Of a stretch of 9,737 nt of DNA, positions 6,602 to 9,737 are shown in pieces (the stretch's first letter is position 1; every line of letters starts with the position of its first letter). The translations under genes and the position numbers were made by a program. The notes under the pieces are model-generated. The model was given only the letters and a program-made list of their open reading frames with translations, did not search any database and had not been told where the DNA came from. The stretch comes from Chloroflexota bacterium (lineage in GTDB: Bacteria; Chloroflexota; Limnocylindria; QHBO01): the NCBI GenBank assembly GCA_013697395.1, contig JACCWY010000474.1, positions 1-9,737 on the forward strand, read 5' to 3'.

Positions 6602-6630
6602 AGGGTACCAGCGCAGCCGAAGGGGGTCAA
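6602..6630 (-). promoter_or_regulatory. Sigma-A-type promoter of rpsU
   Basis: On the minus strand TTGACC (6625-6630) and TACCCT (6602-6607) are separated by exactly 17 bases. The -35 hexamer matches five of six consensus bases, and the -10 hexamer has the key TA...T. Transcription would start near 6595 and give a leader of about 72 bases before the rpsU TTG. It lies in the 226-base gap after the HIT gene, the only sizeable gap in the minus-strand run. Confidence 0.6.
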
Positions 6631-6749
6631 TCGGCGTCGGTGCGATGAACGTGACGAGCCACGCGCCCGCGTCCCGAGCAGGATCAGGACGAGCAGCGCA
6701 GACCCGCAAGCACGCTGTAGGAGACATTGACGTCCACGCGCGTGCCTCG

Positions 6750-7103
6750 TCAGCCCGGCGGCCAGGCCATCGGCCTGCCGCCGAGGAGGTGGAGGTGGAG
6801 GTGGAAGACGGTCTGTCCCGATTCGGGCCCCACGTTCGTCACGACGCGGTAGCCGCGCTCCAGGCCTTCCGCGTCGGCGACGCGGCGCACGACGGCGAAC
6901 AGCTTCGCCAGCAGCTCGGCGTCGTCGTCGGTCAGCGCATGAGCGTCGGCAATGTGGCGGCGCGGGATTACGAGGACGTGGGTCGGTGCGCGCGGCGCGA
7001 TGTCGCGAAAGGCGATCACGTCGTCGTCTTCATGGACGCGATCGGACGGGATCTCTCCGGCCGCGATCCGGCAGAACAGGCACTCGGGGTCCCGATCGGT
7101 CAT
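6750..7103 (-). CDS. HIT-family nucleotide-binding hydrolase (Hint-like)
   Basis: The product is 117 residues, normal for the Hint branch of the histidine-triad family, which hydrolyses purine nucleotide phosphoramidates and adenylated compounds. It has CLFC at residues 8-11 with GEIPSDRVHEDD after it, the strand THVLVIPRRH (41-50), N90, and the triad VFHLHLHLLGGR (99-110). H105 or its neighbour is the likely nucleophile by family position. C8, C11, H50 and H101 look like the zinc set found in many Hint-like proteins. The ATG at 7103 is chosen because homology starts there; it lies ten bases after the rsmE stop, and the frame extending further back reads through rsmE. It closes the dnaJ-prmA-rsmE unit. 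In Bacillus this place holds mtaB, so the HIT gene is the local variation. No strong Shine-Dalgarno is seen, which suggests coupling to rsmE. Confidence 0.93.
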   Translation of the reverse strand: MTDRDPECLFCRIAAGEIPSDRVHEDDDVIAFRDIAPRAPTHVLVIPRRHIADAHALTDDDAELLAKLFAVVRRVADAEGLERGYRVVTNVGPESGQTVFHLHLHLLGGRPMAWPPG

Positions 7104-7113
7104 GCCGGCCAGC

Positions 7114-7803
7114 CTAGGCGAAGTCGCCGGTTCGCGACAGGATGACGGTGGCAGCGGCGGCCGCAACGGTCTGCGATCGCAGGATCCGCGGTCCCAGCCA
7201 AGCCGGCACGACGCCGGACTCCTCGGCCGCCTGCGCCTCGGCGCGGCTGAAGCCACCCTCCGGACCGATGATCACGGCGCTCGGCGGCTCGAGCTGCCCG
7301 AGCCGAGCCGCACCGTGCCGTTCGAGGAGCAGGACCGACCCGGGCACCAGGGCGCCGGACAGCGGCACGGGCCCATCGATCGACGGAATGATGCCGCGCT
7401 CCGACTGCTCGGCCGCCTCCCGCGCGACGGCGCGCAGGCGCTCGAGCCGGCGAGGCGAGATGTCGCGCACGACGCATCGCTCGGTCACCACCAGGCTGTA
7501 TGAGGCAACGCCGAGCTCGGTCCCCTGCTGGATGACCGTCTCGAGCGCATCGCCCTTGAGCAGCGCCTGGACGACCGTCAGCCGATGAAGGGGCTCTCCG
7601 GCCACGGCCCGCCGCTCTGCGACCACGCACTGCTCCCCGTCGAGGCGGCACACCATCTCCGAGCCGTCACCGGTGAGGAGGACGATCCGATCGCCGTCAC
7701 GGAGGCGAAGGACCGAGCGCACCTGCCGCTCAATGGATGCCGGCAGGGCAAACCGCTCGCCGCCGACGGCCTCCGGCGCCACGAAGAACCGATGGATCGT
7801 CAT
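7114..7803 (-). CDS. rsmE: 16S rRNA (uracil1498-N3)-methyltransferase RsmE
   Basis: The product is 229 residues. RsmE methylates U1498 of 16S rRNA using S-adenosylmethionine and belongs to the SPOUT group with a deep trefoil knot. An N-terminal PUA-like part (about 1-70, MTIHRFFVAP...) precedes the knot domain. Motifs are LLKGDALETVIQQGTELGV (81-99), AREAAEQSER (127-136), IIGPEGGFS (178-186) and LGPRILRSQTVAAAAA (203-218). The last motif usually reads LG.RILR.ETA; here glutamine replaces the glutamate. The ATG at 7803 overlaps the prmA stop as ATGA, a strong sign of translational coupling, and homology begins at MTIHRFF; an in-frame ATG ten codons upstream lies inside prmA and is unlikely to be used. 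Confidence 0.95.
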   Translation of the reverse strand: MTIHRFFVAPEAVGGERFALPASIERQVRSVLRLRDGDRIVLLTGDGSEMVCRLDGEQCVVAERRAVAGEPLHRLTVVQALLKGDALETVIQQGTELGVASYSLVVTERCVVRDISPRRLERLRAVAREAAEQSERGIIPSIDGPVPLSGALVPGSVLLLERHGAARLGQLEPPSAVIIGPEGGFSRAEAQAAEESGVVPAWLGPRILRSQTVAAAAATVILSRTGDFA

Positions 7804-8708
7804 GCCGCCGGCCGCAGCCGCAGCGAGGTCCACTCGCCGTCGTCGCGCCGCTCAACGACCGCGAGGCCGGCGGCCACGAGCGCCTGTTCCACCTCGGCCG
7901 CCCGCGGCTCGATGATGCCGCTCGCGAGCAGCGTCCCGCCAGGGGCCAGGTGGGCAGCCAGTCGCGGCGCGAGGTCGACCAGTACGGTGGCGACGAGATT
8001 GGCGAGCACGAGCCCGTGTCGCCGGTCCGGGCCGGCCGGCAGCGACCCCCCTCGCACCTCGAACCGGCCATCCAGCCCGTTGCGGAGCGCGTTCTCGTGG
8101 GCGGCGGACACGGCAAGCGGGTCGGTGTCGAACCCGATGGCGCGCCGCGCGCCGAGCCGGAGCGCCGCGAGCGCCAGGATCCCGGAACCGCAACCGACGT
8201 CGAGCACGCTGGCCGGCATCGGGTCGAGCTCCTGGAGCAGCACGAGACAGCCGCGCGTCGTGGGATGCAGTCCCGTCCCGAAGGCCATGCCGGGGTCGAG
8301 CATGATGGCCACCTCGCGCTCGGCCAGCGTCTCATCGGCCCAGGAAGGGACGATCACGACCCGCCCGATTCGCTGCGCGACGTAGTGCTCTTTCCAGGTG
8401 TCGGTCCAGTCGGCATCGTCGACCCCGCGCACTCGCAGCGGCCCGATCGGCCGCAGGCCGAAGGCCTGCAGGTGCCAGAGTGCGCGCTCGGTCGACTCCA
8501 CGAGCTCGGCGGCGTCGTCGGCGTCGGCCAGGTGGGCCGTGACGATGAACGGTGCTGCCTGGTCGGGGCGAGCGGCGAGCTCGTCGCTCGGATCGCGGAT
8601 GAGGCGCGTCGGATGGACCGCCGTTCCCGCCGCCACGCGCCCGAGGATCTCGCTGACGGCCTCGACGGCCTCGGCGTCTGCCTCGACGCTCAGCTCGAGC
8701 CAGCGCAT
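7800..8708 (-). CDS. prmA: Ribosomal protein L11 methyltransferase
   Basis: The product is 302 residues, the normal PrmA length. PrmA trimethylates lysines and the N-terminus of ribosomal protein L11 with S-adenosylmethionine. The N-terminal third (about 1-95, MRWLELSVEADAEAVEAVSE onwards) is the L11-binding part. The catalytic part has DPGMAFGTGLHPTT (138-151), the clearest PrmA signature, then the cofactor loop VLDVGCGSG (168-176), the acidic residue in IGFDTDP, and ANLVATVL (236-243), equivalent to the usual ANI motif. The ATG at 8708 has GAGGT right on the dnaJ stop codon, ten bases away. The dnaJ-prmA-rsmE order is conserved across many Gram-positive-type lineages and couples chaperone and ribosome modification genes. 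Confidence 0.95.
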   Translation of the reverse strand: MRWLELSVEADAEAVEAVSEILGRVAAGTAVHPTRLIRDPSDELAARPDQAAPFIVTAHLADADDAAELVESTERALWHLQAFGLRPIGPLRVRGVDDADWTDTWKEHYVAQRIGRVVIVPSWADETLAEREVAIMLDPGMAFGTGLHPTTRGCLVLLQELDPMPASVLDVGCGSGILALAALRLGARRAIGFDTDPLAVSAAHENALRNGLDGRFEVRGGSLPAGPDRRHGLVLANLVATVLVDLAPRLAAHLAPGGTLLASGIIEPRAAEVEQALVAAGLAVVERRDDGEWTSLRLRPAA

Positions 8709-8718
8709 CGGCCCGACC

Positions 8719-9737
8719 TCAGCTGAAGAGGTCGCGCAGGCGGTCGAAGACCGATGTGCCGCCTCGAGGCAGAACGGCCGGCTGGCTGACCTCGTCGAGC
8801 TCGCGCAGGAGCTCGCGCTCGCGCTTTCCGAGCTTGGCGGGCACGACGACGTTGACGATCACGTGGAGGTCGCCACGTCCGGCCCCGCGCAGCCGTGGTA
8901 CGCCGAGGCCCCGCAGGCGGACCTCGTGGCCGGACTGCGCGCCCGCCGGCACCACGACCTCTTCGGTGCCCTCGACGGTGGGCACGGTCAGGGTCGCTCC
9001 GAGTGCTGCCTGCGGATAGGTGATCGCCAGCTCGTGGTACAGCTCGGTGCCGCGGCGCATCAGCTGAGGATGCGGGCGGACCTTGACCGCCACGTACAGG
9101 TCGCCGTTCGGGCCGCCTCGCGGCCCGGCCTCCCCCTGGCCCTCGAGCGCGATCCGCTGCCCGTCGTCGATCCCCGCTGGGATCGCGATCTCGACCGTCC
9201 GCTCCTGCTCCACACGACCGTCACCGCCGCAGACACCGCATGGCGTGGCGATGATCCGTCCCTCGCCTCGGCAGCGCGGGCAGGCGACGATGTTCACCAT
9301 CTGGCCCAGGATCGTCTGCGCCACGCGCCGCTTCTCGCCCGAGCCATTGCACTCGGGGCAGGTCTCCGGCTCGGTGCCGGGCTCGCCACCGGCCCCCTCG
9401 CAGCGCTGGCAGGTCACCTGCGTCGGGAAGGCGATCTCCCTGGTCACCCCGAACACGGCCTCGGCGAACTCGATCGTCAGGTCGTAGCGCAGGTCCGCTC
9501 CGGCCACCATTCGGCCGCGTCGGCGCGCACCGGCCGGGGCGCCGCCGAAGAACGCGTCGAAGATGTCGCCGAACGGGCCGAATCCACCGCCGAAGCCCTC
9601 GAAGCCGCCCGCCGCGGCTCCCTCGACGCCCGCGTGGCCGAACATGTCGTATGCCGTGCGCCGCTGTCGGTCGGACAGGACGCGATATGCCTCGTTGAGC
9701 TCCTTGAATCGCAGCTCCGCACCGTCGTTCGTATCGA
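8719..9737 (-). CDS. dnaJ: Molecular chaperone DnaJ (type I Hsp40), N-terminal start outside the window
   Basis: The frame is open to the window edge, so the 5' end and the HPD motif are missing. What is seen starts with the last helices of the J domain (ELRFKELNEAYRVLSD, then RRTAYDMFG). A glycine/phenylalanine-rich linker (GGFEGFGGGFGPFGDIFDAF) follows. The zinc domain lies at about 9217-9411 and has four CxxCxGxG repeats: CQRCEGAG, CPECNGSG, CPRCRGEG, CGVCGGDG. The two C-terminal beta-domains hold QRIALEGQGEAGPRGG and HEVRLRGLGVPRLRG. DnaJ delivers unfolded clients to DnaK and stimulates its ATPase. All eight zinc-binding cysteines are intact, so it is a complete type I protein in the visible part. 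It begins the run that continues with prmA; grpE and dnaK probably lie just outside. Confidence 0.97.
   Translation of the reverse strand, partial: DTNDGAELRFKELNEAYRVLSDRQRRTAYDMFGHAGVEGAAAGGFEGFGGGFGPFGDIFDAFFGGAPAGARRRGRMVAGADLRYDLTIEFAEAVFGVTREIAFPTQVTCQRCEGAGGEPGTEPETCPECNGSGEKRRVAQTILGQMVNIVACPRCRGEGRIIATPCGVCGGDGRVEQERTVEIAIPAGIDDGQRIALEGQGEAGPRGGPNGDLYVAVKVRPHPQLMRRGTELYHELAITYPQAALGATLTVPTVEGTEEVVVPAGAQSGHEVRLRGLGVPRLRGAGRGDLHVIVNVVVPAKLGKRERELLRELDEVSQPAVLPRGGTSVFDRLRDLFS

Noticed and set aside
6524..6727. N-terminal extension of the S21 frame with a Leu/Arg-rich sequence
   Set aside because: It contains the predicted promoter and leader, has no S21 similarity, and the strong Shine-Dalgarno sequence points to the internal TTG at 6523.
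6631..6749. Possible terminator or small RNA after the HIT gene (CACGCGCGTG palindrome at 6735-6744)
   Set aside because: The palindrome is only ten bases with no loop or T run, and I see no tRNA-like or other RNA fold.
7104..7256. Longer start for the HIT gene
   Set aside because: It would overlap rsmE by about 140 bases and adds an Arg/Pro-rich sequence without HIT similarity.

Overview
This is a high-GC window with bacterial gene structure. The gene order on the minus strand (dnaJ, prmA, rsmE, a HIT gene, rpsU, yqeY, pgpH, ybeY) is the deep-rooted chaperone / ribosome-maintenance block known from Firmicutes and Chloroflexota. High GC, an rpsU gene with a typical S21 product, and a Kelch-propeller protein beside an ECF sigma factor together suggest an uncultivated, high-GC Chloroflexota lineage. 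That taxonomic guess is an inference, not something the sequence proves.

Layout. Positions 1-1253 (+) hold the 3' end of an ECF sigma factor gene, overlapped by a gene for a single-pass membrane protein with an outer Kelch beta-propeller, probably its membrane-bound partner. Positions 1254-2768 (+) hold an ammonium channel gene (amt), with a possible nitrogen-regulator box upstream, followed by a 44-codon gene for a tiny membrane protein. Positions 2769-3046 are a convergent intergenic region with a terminator-like hairpin and a roughly 100-bp imperfect palindrome. Positions 3047-9737 (-) hold, in transcription order from the right edge, dnaJ (5' end missing), prmA, rsmE, a HIT-family gene, then rpsU behind its own promoter and structured leader, yqeY, pgpH and ybeY.

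The minus-strand genes are packed tightly: prmA-rsmE overlap as ATGA, and the other gaps in the two gene runs are about 10-60 bases. They link protein folding (DnaJ), methylation of ribosomal protein L11 (PrmA) and 16S rRNA (RsmE), translation initiation (S21), rRNA maturation and quality control (YbeY), and breakdown of the second messenger c-di-AMP (PgpH). The plus-strand genes concern envelope signalling and nitrogen uptake. No mobile element, CRISPR array, tRNA or rRNA was recognised. The least conventional items are the amt-linked 44-residue membrane protein, the long palindrome at the convergent junction, and the sigma factor / Kelch membrane protein pair.
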